Positions 49,233-60,638 of a stretch of 64,000 nt of DNA are shown here, in pieces. Made by a program: the position numbers and the translations under genes. The DNA lies in contig NC_080571.1 in assembly GCF_030247185.1 (NCBI RefSeq), positions 144,063,191 to 144,127,190 on the forward strand, in the 5' to 3' direction. The notes beneath the pieces are model-generated. The model had not been told where the DNA came from and ran no database searches. It saw only the letters and a list, made by a program, of their open reading frames with translations. The first letter of the stretch is position 1. Every line of letters starts with the position of its first letter. This DNA comes from Malaya genurostris (Eukaryota > Arthropoda > Insecta > Diptera > Culicidae).

Positions 49233-50163
49233 TCACTCACATTCCTTCTGAAGGAACTCACATTTGTCTAGCAGAATTTTTAGATTAGCTTGAGCGAGTG
49301 TTTGAAGAACTTTGTTTAAATTGTCGAGATGTTGCTGAAGTGAATTACCAAAGATTATGATGTCATCTAAATAGACTAGGCAACACTTTCCAATTAAATT
49401 TCCAAGAATGTGATTCATTACACGCTGGAAAGTTGCTGGTGCGTTTTTAAGTCCGAAAGGCATACGTATGAATTCAAAATGTCCTTGGTCCGTACTGAAA
49501 GCGGTTTTCGGCCTGTCCTTGGGATGGACTTCAATCTGGTGGAATCCAGATTTTGGATCTAACGTAGTGAAGTAGGTACTACGACCAAGCCAATCGAGTA
49601 TTTCCTCGATTCGTGGGATTGGAAATTTGTCATCCACGGTTTTTTCGTTTAATTTGCGGTAATATATGACAATGCGCCATTTCTTCTTGCCGCTAGTATC
49701 AAGTTTTTTTTGGAACGATCCAAATCGGAGATGTCCATGGTGAGATGGAATTCTGGATAATCCCATCTTCCAACATTTCGATTATTTGCTTCTCGACTTC
49801 AGCTTTGTGAACCTGGGGGTATCTGTATGTTTTCGTGTGCACTGGAATGTCGTCAACTGTTTTAATTCGATGTTGGATTGTGGAAGTGCAAGACCATTTT
49901 TCTGAATCTTTGTGAAGGATTTTGGAATATTTAGAAAGGGTTTTCAATAAAGCAGGTTTTTCTTCAGAGTTAAGATGACTACTTCTAATCATTTTTTCTA
50001 ATTCTACGTAGGGTGTGTGAGATGTTTGATGCAGGTGATTTAAGTTTAAGTTGTTCACCTCTGCTACCTGTATTGTTTTTGCCGGATGCGTCCAATGAAA
50101 TGTCACGGTTTGGCCGAAATTTCTTATCGGGGCGTTTACGAAACTTTTTTCTGCATGATACAA
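49233..50163 (-). pseudogene. Errantivirus reverse transcriptase, one homopolymer frameshift
   Basis: Minus strand. The N-terminal part (50163-49699) ends SPWTSPIWIVPKK, where a run of eight A shifts the frame. The next frame goes on with YYRKLNEKTVDDKFPIPR, FTTLDPKSGFHQI (first catalytic Asp), FEFIRMPFGLKNAPATFQ and VYLDDIIIF (catalytic pair intact). The block before the first Asp reads VIYYRKLN where VIDYRKLN is usual. Length is cut short after the palm/thumb because RNase H is missing. Ty3/Gypsy type. Confidence 0.88.
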
Positions 50164-51123
50164 TCCTGACTGGATTACTGCATTGTCTATTTTTATATCG
50201 TTAGGAAGGTAAACGTTGCACTGTCTTGAGAAACAGGGAGTTTAATGATTCTCGTCGAATTTTCAGTCAGTGTGATCTGCGGCGGACCTAATTTCCTTAT
50301 TTGTATGGCAAGTGTTTTTTGTGGGAGAACTAATTTATGATTGCTCACGTCAATAAGAGCTTCTAAATCAGAGAGTGTTTCATAGCCAACGATACCGTCG
50401 AAAAATGTATGAAAATTTAAAAGTTAAAAATGAACTTTTTGCTTCATACCGAAAAGTGTCGTAAATAAATTTTGTCACGAATACGACTTACTTCACTATG
50501 GGGTGCCTTTTCAAAATTTACCCTCTGAGAGAGTGATAAGTTTTTAATCGTGAATATCTATTGTTGTATCTAATGAATCAACATAATTCTTGCGACATGC
50601 CATCGGGAATATGATCACAATTTTATGATAAAATTTTCAGTTTTGTGACATACTCTCAAATAATTCAAAATTAAACTTTTCTGAAATGTTTGGTATAAAC
50701 GAGTATCGAAGAGGATAATTCATATGGCGCGTTTGCCTTTCTCGTATTTTTAAAGCTCATAGCTCAGTGATCTGTGAAAGGATTTATATAATCTAACTAC
50801 CAATAGAATCGAAATTTTTCAATTTAAACGTGTATAGCAAAAGCATTGAAGTATTTCAATAGTACACTATTGAAAAACTTGTCTCATTTGATCCATGTCA
50901 ACACCAGCCAATCAGAACGCGTTCTAAGGAAGAGAACAAAATATCTGCTGCTGTACAACAAATCGTACGGGAAAAATGTTCCGAGAAGTGGTGAATATCG
51001 CAGTGAGTTCCTCAATTTGGTCCTTGTGAATGCTAGAAACGAATCCCTACAACATATTGATAGTTTCTTTCAATAAATTATGCAAATCCGAAATGAAATA
51101 ATCGACATTAAAATTCTATATGC

Positions 51124-51139
51124 GGCTATTTTTATAGCC
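51124..51139. other. Stem-loop 1 in family E (histone-mRNA-like)
   Basis: GGCTAT-TTTT-ATAGCC: a perfect 6-bp stem with a 4-base loop, followed by gttaggaccgcccattag. The geometry equals the metazoan histone mRNA 3' stem-loop. The partner copy at 51684 keeps the pairing with a compensatory change. Confidence 0.6.
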
Positions 51140-51683
51140 GTTAGGACCGCCCATTAGTGAAAAAGCTACAAACGAAATCACAGAAAAGGAAATCTCTTAA
51201 CAAAAATTCAATCAGTTTGGATTCTATCGCCACTGCGAGCAGATGTGTTTTGTGTCATCTGCACAATTAGTTTCGCTTTCGACAAGAGCGATTACGTCAC
51301 AGCTGCCAGTCATTAGCATTGGTGAAAAAACAACGGTTGAGAGCATTGCACAAAATCAGCCGTTCTAATGGCTCTAAAAGTTTTTTAAAGAACTATTAGG
51401 ATTTGTTGTTCGCAAATCGTAGGGAAATATCCTTAGTTTACTGCAAATCTAGAACAGTTTGGTTAGATTTGTGCACATTTCGCTGTGTGAAACTCACAAT
51501 AAACGAGATCAAGTGAAGCCTTCTTTGTTTTTGCGAAAAATGTTCCAGAGTTTAATGTCGCAGAGAATTACGCAATTTGACCTTTCTGAATGCTAGAATC
51601 GAGTCCCTTCAGCATATTGTTAGTTTCTTTCAATAAATTATGCAAATCTGAAATGAAATAATCAACATTAAAATTCTGAATGT

Positions 51684-51699
51684 GGATATTTTTATATCC
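51684..51699. other. Stem-loop 2 in family E (histone-mRNA-like)
   Basis: GGATAT-TTTT-ATATCC, the same downstream flank (gttaggaccgcccattag). It differs from stem-loop 1 by C to A in one strand and G to T in the other, so pairing is kept. Confidence 0.6.
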
Positions 51700-52379
51700 G
51701 TTAGGACCGCCCATTAGTGAAAAAGCTACAAACGAAATCAGGTAGAAACAAGCCTCTCAATAAAAAGTGAAGCCTTCTTTGTTTTTGCGGAAAATGTGCA
51801 AAGGGGAATGCTTGCATAATTCATACAATTGATCAACTAATTGATATTCGGAAGTGTTAAGGAACATGTCAGTTGTTTTCGTATTCACGACATCCAGTTA
51901 TGTCTCTGACATTACCCACCCGCCTTTTTTTATCAGCGGAATGTTGCCCTGAAGTGTTCGAGATTCGAATGGTATTGCATTTTCTTGTTTTGATTTTGGG
52001 ATCAGACGGGGAGAAATAAAATTTTTGTTTGAACCACTGTCTACTAGTAATTTTGCGTCTTTGCCAAAGAGTTTAACTGTTACATAGGGTAATCCATTTA
52101 TTGCATTCAGGTCAGCGCGTTGTGAGGAAAGATAATTTGAAAATTTACGCCTGATTCTTCGGCTTCTACTTCCTCTTCGGTGTCGCTTATATCTAATTCG
52201 TTGTCTTCCTGCTCTGCATCGTGATTGTAAATTCTGTTAGAATGCAACGATGGGTCTATTTCCATTGGTGTCGTTTTTTGCCTGTCTGATGAATTTTTGT
52301 GCCGGGTTGAAGATTGTGCTTCCGGGTATTTGTTGTATGATTTATTAAAAGGCTTAAAATTTTTGTTGGAATTAGGTTG

Positions 52380-53092
52380 TTACTTGAACGCTGCTTGGGT
52401 GTGTGTTTTAGTTTTCTCTGCATTTTGGAATCTACACAAGAATGCATAGGCATCCTCTAAATCACTTGGTTGAGCAGTTTGAGCATATCCGAAATATGGT
52501 TTACTGAGTCTATTTATAAAAGCAGAAAAACATTCTTGTTCTAGAAACTGGTTTATTGCTTCCCAGTGTGCCAAGTATGTTTGATTTTGCTTCGCTAAAG
52601 ATTTCATGTTAACCATAATTTCTTTAGTGCGTTTGTAATAAATGTGTAAAGATTCGGTCATTTTCAATGACCAGCGTTGTGTTTGGTAAGTCGCAATGTT
52701 ATTGCGATCACCATAAGCACTGTGTAACATGTCTGCTACCTCCTCGAAGGTAGTAGGGTTTCCATTTACACATATCATGTCTCGGGCTTTGCCTTCGACT
52801 TTGGTTATCACCGCCTGTTCGTACACGGCAAATAGATCCGGTGCTACGTGTGGTCGGCATAAATTTAAAGCTCTTCTGGCTGTGTCTAGCCAATGAGTCA
52901 ATTGTTTTTTATTGGATCAGGAATTCTAAAGAAGTCAGTGCGGCGTTCCTCCATTGCGGGAGCTTGCCGTTGTTGTTGTTGCAGTTGTTGCTGCTGCTGT
53001 TGTAAAGTGCTATTCTCCATTTGGAGAGCACCGATTCTTTGTTCCAAGCTTTGAATTTGTTCAAAGATGGCTTGCAAATTAACGTTTTCCAT
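52380..53092 (-). pseudogene. Errantivirus gag, one homopolymer frameshift
   Basis: Minus strand, chosen start ATG at 53092 (MENVNLQAIFEQIQ). The N-terminal part is a coiled coil with a Gln-rich run. It stops at 52898 because a run of A (six) puts the frame out by one. It resumes with THWLDTARRALNLC and continues through a helical capsid-like region with a uniform Gypsy gag pattern (TYQTQRWSLKMTESLHIYY) to 52380. No zinc knuckle is visible, as in several errantiviruses. The product would form the particle core. Confidence 0.82.
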
Positions 53093-53402
53093 TTCAGAGA
53101 ACTTTAAGGCTCTTACTTTTGGAATAGGATTGAATTTGACCATAAAGTTTTTAGTAAAAGAAAGGGAGAGATTACTCACGGTTCCTCGTTCATGAAGGAT
53201 TTGAAACCACCGCTTTAGTTGAGATCCTCCAATTGATTGACGCGAATCGCCTACGGGGTGAGGGATGGCTTGCTTCTTGATGAAACTTCTCCGCGGGTCG
53301 GTCAATGTTGCGGGTTGAACACTACTTTGTTAGTTTTACTTAATAGTAAACTTTCACTAGACTAGTTGGAGTCTTTTCACTAAGTCGTAGAACGAGCCGT
53401 AC
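53093..53402 (-). other. Errantivirus leader between primer site and gag
   Basis: About 310 bp untranslated region. An upstream frame (MTDPRRSFIKK...) is open into gag, but the ATG at 53092 is preferred by the coiled-coil start. I see no structured element. Confidence 0.5.
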
Positions 53403-53412
53403 GACTGCGCCA
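53403..53412 (-). other. Primer-binding site, tRNA-Ser type
   Basis: Minus strand tggcgcagtc, followed by gtacggctcg, starts directly after the 5' LTR. The same tggcgcagtc opening is used by the 17.6/297 group of errantiviruses, where it pairs with the 3' end of tRNA-Ser. Confidence 0.75.
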
Positions 53413-53823
53413 CTTATGTTCATTATTTCATCAGTATGTTTTTAAAAAATGTTACACATTGATTCACCTGTTAGTCTTAGGACCGAACTGTTTCACTTCT
53501 CAAATCGAACTGACTATCTTGTCCTGCTTGAATGTTCGTTAGACCTGACTACCTAGCCCTAAACTATTGATTCAGCGGTTATCCTGTCCGAACATGTCGA
53601 ATCGTCAATGCGGCGTGGTGGTTTCGGCTGATGTAATTACTAATGGTTCCTGGCTGATGCAACCACGGTGGCCGGATGTCTGCTGCGATGTCAGCGGTTC
53701 AACAATTGGATACAGGGTGGTTGACATCTCTACGCGTTGGATACACTGGCGTCTTACTGCTGGCGCGTACTTTGCAGAGGTCTGTGCGTACGGGCCATAT
53801 GCTATTCGGGTTCGTCCATAACT
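53413..53823 (-). repeat. 5' LTR of the errantivirus
   Basis: 411 bp, minus strand agttatggacgaacccg to gaacataag. AGTTA at the start is typical of errantivirus LTRs. It is about 96% identical to the 3' LTR where both exist, counted by eye. Confidence 0.88.
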
Positions 53824-54089
<266 letters not shown>

Positions 54090-54172
54090 AAAAAGAAAAA
54101 GAAAATACAATCTTCGTAATACGTAAAAAATAAAAGATCTAAAAAAATTGAACTAACTAACTAAATATTTGC

Positions 54173-56978
54173 TTACAAAGCAAACTTTATGTGTGAAATA
54201 CATAAACTTTTGAACTCCACCAATGTCGTCGCACGCTTGACTTCTCTTGGCATCGAATTGAAAAAACTTATTCCCTTGATTCCCTTGTACAATAATGAGT
54301 TTTGCGATCTGGCTAACAGAAAGCTTGGTGTTCTAGCATCAGATGCGTTTCTAGTATTGTACCTATACAAATCAGTTCCTCTTTCAACTCGATCACACAA
54401 ATATCGAGGCCACATACCATTTAAGATTTTGAAAATGAATACCATGGTTAAGTAGTAAATTCTCTGTTTCACTGAAAGCCACTGTAATGCGTTCAGTAGA
54501 AAATCTGAGGAGGTATATCTACTACATTTAAGAATTAATCGCATGATTTTATTTTGCAGTCGCTGTAATCTCAAGATTTGTGTGTTATTAGCAAGAAACA
54601 GAATGGATGGGCAAAAGTCAATGTGTGGTGAAATGACTGTTTTATACAAAAGAATCTTACTATGGGTCGTTAAGTCATTTTTCAAACGACATAATACACC
54701 ATATTTTTTGGCAATCTTCTTGATGACGTTATTGATATGAGATTTGAATGATAACTTTCCATCAATTATGACTCCAAGATACTTCATTTCTGTAACGCTA
54801 TCAATAGTTTCACCATCAATTTCCACATTGGCGTCATGACCGGTACTAACAGAAGAAATAACCATATATTTAGTTTTCGCGACGTTTAGTTTCAGTTGCT
54901 TAAATTTTAACCATCGAACCAGCGAACTTAGATCCTCGTTTAAATGTGCAACAGCTTCATTGAAATTTAGCCGTAATGAACAGAACAGTATCATCAGCAA
55001 ACAAATTTATATCACAGAAACGTAAGACTCGCTTCATATCATTAATATACATAATAAATAGAATAGGACCTAACACACTTCTCTGAGGTACACCAAGTGA
55101 ATTACCGAGGGATCTAGACACTACATCGTTAAAAACAGTCTTTTGAGATCTACCACATAAATAGTTTTCAAACCATTCATGTGCCATTCCCCCGATGCCA
55201 AAACGCTGCAATGTCTGCAACAATAAAGGTCTTGAAATTGTTTCAAAGGCTCTCTTCAGATCCAAGAACACAGCAAAAATACTCTCTTTGGCTTCGATTT
55301 TCTCCTTCCATTTTGCCAATACTAGGTTCAAAGCGGTTTCACAAGAGTGACACTTACGATATCCCGATTGTTCCGGTATTAGCAAATTGTTAGAGTTCAA
55401 ATAGTTAATCAGCTGATCTTTAACAACAAGTTCCAGAAATTTTTCCAGCGTGTGCAACATGTTAATGGAACGGTATTCCTCGGCTTTATTCGTTCCAGTA
55501 ACCTTGGGGATAGGAACCACCAGAGATTCTTTCCACACTTTAGGCACGTGCCCCGTGTACAGTGATTCATTTACCAAATCCAGTAGATCGTGTCCGATAA
55601 CATGAAAGCAATCCTGTATCACTTTTGAGTTTACATTGTCAATACCAGTCGATTTTCCCAAATTAGAACAAATATTTTTCAATTGTTCAAAAGTGATTGG
55701 TTCAAATTCATCAAGTCTACAATAGTTATTCATCGGCTGTGTTATCTCAACTGGTTCACCTATCAATTAAATACTTTGATTGATCTGCTGAACATTATAT
55801 ATGAAATAACTGTTGAACTTTTCAGATATAATTTGTACTGTATGTTCTTCTATACCGTCAAAAGTTACGCTTTTCGATGCACTATGTGTAGGATTGATTA
55901 ACTGTTTGAGAATTTTCCATAACTCTCTGCTGTTTTGTTGATTTTGATCGCTTCTCCTCTGTATGTATTCATATCTGGTCTTCTTCAGGGCCCGTGAATA
56001 AATATTTCGTGCTTGTGTATATCTACTCCAGTGACTATCATTGTTAGTTCTACAGAATCTCTTGTACTGTTTATCCCTCTCCCGTTTTAACCGTAAGAGG
56101 TCTATTGAGTACCAACTACTCGAGCTGTTCAAACTAACATACTTTTCAGTTACTAATTCACTAGTTCACTTTTTCAGTATGTCAGTAAGAATAGATGCCC
56201 TGTGATTCAAATTTCCAGTCAACTGCGTACAACCCAAGCTTCTTGATACAAGTCGAGATAGGGTTTGCTTTGTATAGTTTTTCCGACACTTGATTTTCAC
56301 CGTATCTTTCTCATTTCTAGAGCTACTCTATACGGAAATTGAAATTGTTTCATGATCTGAAATCTTGCAATCGGATTCCACGTTTGAATAAACACCGTCG
56401 AAATTGGAATACACGTGATCTATCAATGTTTTACTGTATCTCGAAATTCTTGTAAATTCATTCACAGTTTGCTTCAAATTGAAGAATTCTGCTAACTGTT
56501 TCAATTGAGCCGAACCTTGATCACTGAGCCAATCAATATTAAAATCTCCAGTAAGAATATCTAGTTTACCAAAATCTACGAAATTCTCCCACCAGTTTTC
56601 TAGAATTTCCAGAAACTGGCGATCGCTTGAACTTGGAGAGTGGTAAACAACTCCATAATTTCCCATCTGCATGCCTCTTTCAACTGATATACCCAAGAAC
56701 CAATTATTTCCAACTACTTCGTTTGATTGAATGCTGAATTTAATTGATTCTCTGGCGTAAATTGCAACTCCACCCGTGTGCCTGGAATGGGACAAACAAA
56801 AAGCAACAGTGTAACCCGGAACACTGAACTGATCGAAAGCGTTAGAATCAACTATATGTGTTTCTGATAGCAAAACTAATGCAGGGTGTCTGTCCTCTAT
56901 AAGATGACGCAATGCGACATAATTAGAAGACAAACCGGCTATGTTCAAATACAAAATATCTGAATGCCTGTCATCCAT
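54173..56978 (-). pseudogene. ORF2 of the CR1-like element (endonuclease and RT), lightly damaged
   Basis: Minus strand. The endonuclease is at 56328-56978 (DILYLNIAGLSSNYVALRH, LLSETHIV, GGVAIYAR, LTGDFNIDWL, SDHETISI). After a gap with a frame break (56133-56327), 55767-56132 and 54957-55766 form one frame interrupted by a single TAA at 55767. The RT shows KSTGIDNVNSKVIQD, PIPKVTGTNKAEEYRSINM, SGYRKCHSCETALN, VFLDLKRAFETISRP, GVPQRSVLGPILF (R where G is usual) and NLFADDTVLF. A one-base shift near 54975 leads to the C-terminal part, which ends at 54173. Three to four lesions and the R substitution make it inactive. Confidence 0.9.
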
Positions 56979-57131
56979 TAGTTGCTATTCCATTGACATA
57001 ATGTTGTTCTTTTTCGTTTCAAGCAATCTCAGATATACAGGACACTGTTTACTAAATGCTGGGTGGTGAATGTCTAAATTCAATTTTCTTTCTTTGTTCA
57101 TTTTCAGACAATTAACGCATTTGAATTCAGT
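56979..57131 (-). other. Spacer between ORF1 and ORF2 of the CR1-like element
   Basis: 153 bp with no open frame. The two ORFs do not overlap, unlike those of the LOA/I-like element. Confidence 0.6.
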
Positions 57132-58427
57132 TTAAGAACACTCAGATGTTCTATGTGCGGAATTACATTTGGAACAATTTTCACTGTTTAAACATTCGGT
57201 GCTCTTGTGACCAAACTCACCACACCTGAAACAGCGCAATACGTTGAACGACTCGAACACCGAACACCTATCCCAACCGACGCAAACCTTGCCGGCTGCC
57301 ATCAAGCTGGAATAAGTATTCTTATTAACCTCAATTATAACAGTATATTTGTTATATTTGAAGCGTGGATTCTCAAAGTCAGCAACAACTTTTACATCTT
57401 CGTTCGAAATTTCCTGATTCTGACTTTTCAAAAGGTCAATAAATACATCAGAGGAATATCGATCACCCATCCCCACTATTTTCAGATTTGGTTTCCCGGG
57501 CTTGGATATAACAGCATTGCATTCAGTTCCTAAATTGCTTTCAATGTTTTCTTTCACTGATTGAATGTCCTTTTCTGCTGCGCACTCAACAATAATCGAG
57601 CCATCTTTACCATTTTTAAAATTACTAATTTTATGTGTTCTTGAGTCTAGCCTACCCTTCAAAACCTTTCTCGTGTCATCGCTCGTTTGCCAAGACTCGA
57701 CAGGTTTGATCATAATAACCGAGCGAGTCTTACGATTTCTATTGCTATTAGTTCTTTTTCCAGAAAATTTCCCAGATAGAACGTCCGCGTATGACTTTTT
57801 GTTATTTCTATCAAATACTTCGTCGTTACCTTCATTAACAATGTTCTTATCAAGCGGTTCATCATCAGTATTTGAAATAACTTTTCTCTTTCGTCTAGGA
57901 TTTCCATCCGACTCCGAATGAGTCTTCCTATTTGCAACAATTTTCTTTCTATTCATTACAACCATATCATTAATATTTTGCTGATTATTCAAAATCAACA
58001 AACTTTTCAAATCGTCAAACTTTTTGGCCACACTGTTTTCTAAGCAAGCCATTTTGCTCTCCAGAGCATCATTGGAAGATCTGAACAGTCTATCGATTCC
58101 CTTTTCTATCGCGTTATTAATGTGTGCCTCGATGCTCTCCCGCACACCAGCAAACGAATCAGTGATGGATTTGAATTTTTCCATCTCCTTCTTCATATCA
58201 CTAATGAGTGAAAGAACATCATCCTTTGGCATCACATTAGCCATCGCGGCACCTTCCAAGCAATCAGCACATTTAAACAAAAGCGCCGGTGTATCTGAAA
58301 CCCAACCGACCATGGCTCTCGTAAGCCCAGTACAGCGCTGGTGATAGCCATTCTCGCAAACTGAACATGCAATTCTAATATACGATATGGTTATTTGTTC
58401 ATTACACTTCACACATTCACCCATCAT
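57132..58427 (-). CDS. ORF1 protein of the CR1-like element, intact frame (431 aa)
   Basis: Complete minus-strand frame. The N-terminus is a PHD-type finger with C5, C8, C21, C24, H29, C32, C53 and C56 (C4HC3). A coiled-coil-like helix follows (about residues 65-150), then a basic linker with RKRKVISN (nuclear-localisation-like) and an RNA-recognition-like middle part (about residues 235-370). Two zinc knuckles close the protein: CFRCGEFGHKSTEC and CSKCNSAHRTSEC. PHD fingers in ORF1 are known in the CR1 group. The protein would bind element RNA and may read chromatin. It is the only element frame in this window that I find undamaged over its whole length. Confidence 0.88.
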   Translation of the reverse strand: MMGECVKCNEQITISYIRIACSVCENGYHQRCTGLTRAMVGWVSDTPALLFKCADCLEGAAMANVMPKDDVLSLISDMKKEMEKFKSITDSFAGVRESIEAHINNAIEKGIDRLFRSSNDALESKMACLENSVAKKFDDLKSLLILNNQQNINDMVVMNRKKIVANRKTHSESDGNPRRKRKVISNTDDEPLDKNIVNEGNDEVFDRNNKKSYADVLSGKFSGKRTNSNRNRKTRSVIMIKPVESWQTSDDTRKVLKGRLDSRTHKISNFKNGKDGSIIVECAAEKDIQSVKENIESNLGTECNAVISKPGKPNLKIVGMGDRYSSDVFIDLLKSQNQEISNEDVKVVADFENPRFKYNKYTVIIEVNKNTYSSLMAAGKVCVGWDRCSVFESFNVLRCFRCGEFGHKSTECLNSENCSKCNSAHRTSECS

Positions 58428-58570
58428 TCATGCACAAACCAAACCGGCCCGACACACAGCTGGGGGAGAAATTAAAGCAAAGTGAACCTTGCAAAAACAA
58501 TAGACAACGCATTCAATATACCACGGTACGACGCCGCTTTATTTGACGACGGTACGACGCTTTCGCCATT
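58428..58570 (-). other. 5' leader of the CR1-like element
   Basis: It contains gacggtacgacgc twice (about 58524-58536 and 58549-58561), a short direct repeat near the presumed element start. The true 5' end is uncertain, because family D sequence starts soon after. Confidence 0.45.
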
Positions 58571-58574
58571 CAAT

Positions 58575-59235
58575 ACAAGTGATATTATTCGATAGCCATT
58601 ATCAGTAGACGGTCAAACAAACTAATTTCGGCTATCCTGTTTTCCAAATTACGGTTCCGGAGGCACAGGAAATAGTGGTCATATTTTCTCAAATGCATCT
58701 CACTCACTTTCCTTAGTGATGCTTTGACATATTATCACAAACTTATGTTTTAATAGAAGGTCCTGTGGCCTTGTGCGAAATTCCTGAATTTCATCTGGAT
58801 CCAACATCTAGTTCCGGATATATAGGGTAAAGTGTGTTAAAAATTTTATACCATCTCTTAAAGGGGTGAAAAAGAAAACGTATAAAAATTCTAAATCAGC
58901 CAAAAAACTACTCCAATCGGTAGTCATTGCCAGTGAACGGTGAACTAAACCAATTCCGGTTAATCTTTCATGAATCGGAAAAAAACTATTTTGAAGATTA
59001 CCACAGTATTATATATGATAGTATGCTTGATATGAGAAAGGCATCATTACTCCACTAGGTGAAAAGGCGAAACAAAAGACGTAAAAATAATTGTACACTG
59101 GCTCAAAACTACTCCAACCGGTAACCATAATCAGTGGACAGCCAATCAAACAGATTCCGGTTATTCATTTGAGTGTTGAAGAAAGTTATGATGAGTTTGA
59201 TATGAGAAAAGCTCCATTACACCTCAGGATTATTT
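58575..59235 (+). mobile_element. Family D repeat, fragments
   Basis: It has the family words (ctatcctgttttccaaattacgg, tgaatttcatctggatcca, gatatgagaaaggcatcattactcc at about 59027-59052) and a second end-like piece at about 59199. Non-coding. Confidence 0.65.
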
Positions 59236-60638
59236 ACATGTTAATAGATGTAATATTGTGTCATCACCATGCGGCATGCTTAATTTACGAGGAGCGTAAA
59301 TGTTATTCTTTGTAAAAGTGTAGAGTTATTGTACCCGATCAGAAGAGAATGTCTAACGAATGCATAATAGCAAAATAGTTTTATTTGTTATTGGTTAGGT
59401 TGAATTTAGAGCTAAAATATCAAAACTGAATACCAAAACCTTACACAAATCATACCAGATTAATAACAAGTTGAGCTATTTAAGATACCAAAACAATACC
59501 ACAAGAATATTAGTATATACGCAATTTCTTTCTTGATGTCTATTTGTACCCAATTTTGATTATTACGATTTAGTATTGCAGATTTAAAAATAGAAACAAA
59601 CTTAATGTATTTGTAGCCAACATTTAGGCGTATGAAATTTCCCATAAAAAATAAATGATAGGGGGCTTATTTGCATACCTGAAGGGTAAATATTACTAAT
59701 AAAAATAGCTTTAACGTAAGGCCATGGCATCCGATCGACAGTGAGTGATCGATGACTTCGTCACACAGATATGATAATACTTTCATCGCTGCTTCGAACT
59801 GTTTAATTTTTTGTCTCTTTCCTTCTGTCTAGATGTTTTAATTTATTTTTGTACTACGTTTCGCTTTTCGTGGTAATGAATAATCAAATTGCAAAATCTG
59901 GTCTGCGTTTACTATTATTAAACTAAAAACAAAATCAATCATATCTTGAGGATAAAAAAATACTTAGCAAATGTTATATGTGAATGAGATGATACAGATA
60001 TTAAATTTATTTCGACAAGCAACTTTCTAATCCTTCGTGGAATTTCATTTCAGGTCCATTTAGTATATAACCACGCAATGAGTTCTTGTTCATCGCACCT
60101 CTACGAAATTATAATGCTATTCTACGTCGCCCGTTTTGCGGTACACTGTAGTAGTTTCGAATGTTTTGACAGAGTTCTGGAATAGAAGTTTTTTCGTGCG
60201 AATTTCTTAATTATTACGGCTTTTGAAAAGGTTAACCTTTCTAGCATAAAAACACACATAATTTTATGACAAGTGGATATTACAGACAGTGATTCGACAA
60301 TACAAAAGAAGAAAATATCTTAAATGTTTATGGAACTAGCATGGAGTAAGACCCATTCCCCAAAAAAAGAAACAAATTTTGTGAAGACTAAACAGAATAT
60401 ATGTTAACCGGAATCCATTTCGTCTATTCCATTTCGAAAAAGGCCTTTTTGTAAATGTTTGTAAGGGACACACTAAGAGAAAATCATGTAAATTTACGTC
60501 TCAATTTACTTAAATTTACATCCAAGAGTATGTAAAAATTTATCATGTCACTAAATCAACTTACAACTTTTGATATGTCAATAATAAAATTATATTTTAA
60601 TTTTAATATATCAATATCCGAAACCGAACACGGACTTA
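59236..60638. other. Unassigned AT-rich sequence
   Basis: No gene recognised. A piece at about 60470-60545 (acactaagagaaaatcatgt then atttacgtctcaatttac) looks like a mosquito MITE end, but I cannot prove it. The open frames of 61-74 codons are not convincing. Confidence 0.4.

Larger units (their letters stand above)
50405..51825. mobile_element. Unnamed non-coding element with internal direct repeats (family E, copy 1)
   Basis: About 1.4 kb inserted in the protease region. It matches 63270-63760 over about 480 bp (50465-50945). It contains two diverged direct repeats (51056-51180 and 51616-51740, with tttctttcaataaattatgc), each followed by a 6-bp-stem, TTTT-loop hairpin. A second shared block reads gtgaagccttctttgttttt (51513, 51768). 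No transposase, and the ends are not well defined. Confidence 0.65.
50164..52379 (-). pseudogene. Errantivirus protease region, split by an insertion
   Basis: Minus strand. LVDSGSNKNFIS (about 52015-52050) is the aspartic protease active-site motif. The protein resumes on the other side of a 1.4 kb insertion (about 50405-51825) with IVGYETLSDLEALID (about 50350-50400) and leads towards the RT. The stretch 52050-52379 is Glu/Asp/Asn rich and probably the gag-pol junction. Confidence 0.7.

Noticed and set aside
57207..58344. Plus-strand open frames of 106-118 codons
   Set aside because: They are antisense shadows of the intact CR1-like ORF1 on the minus strand.
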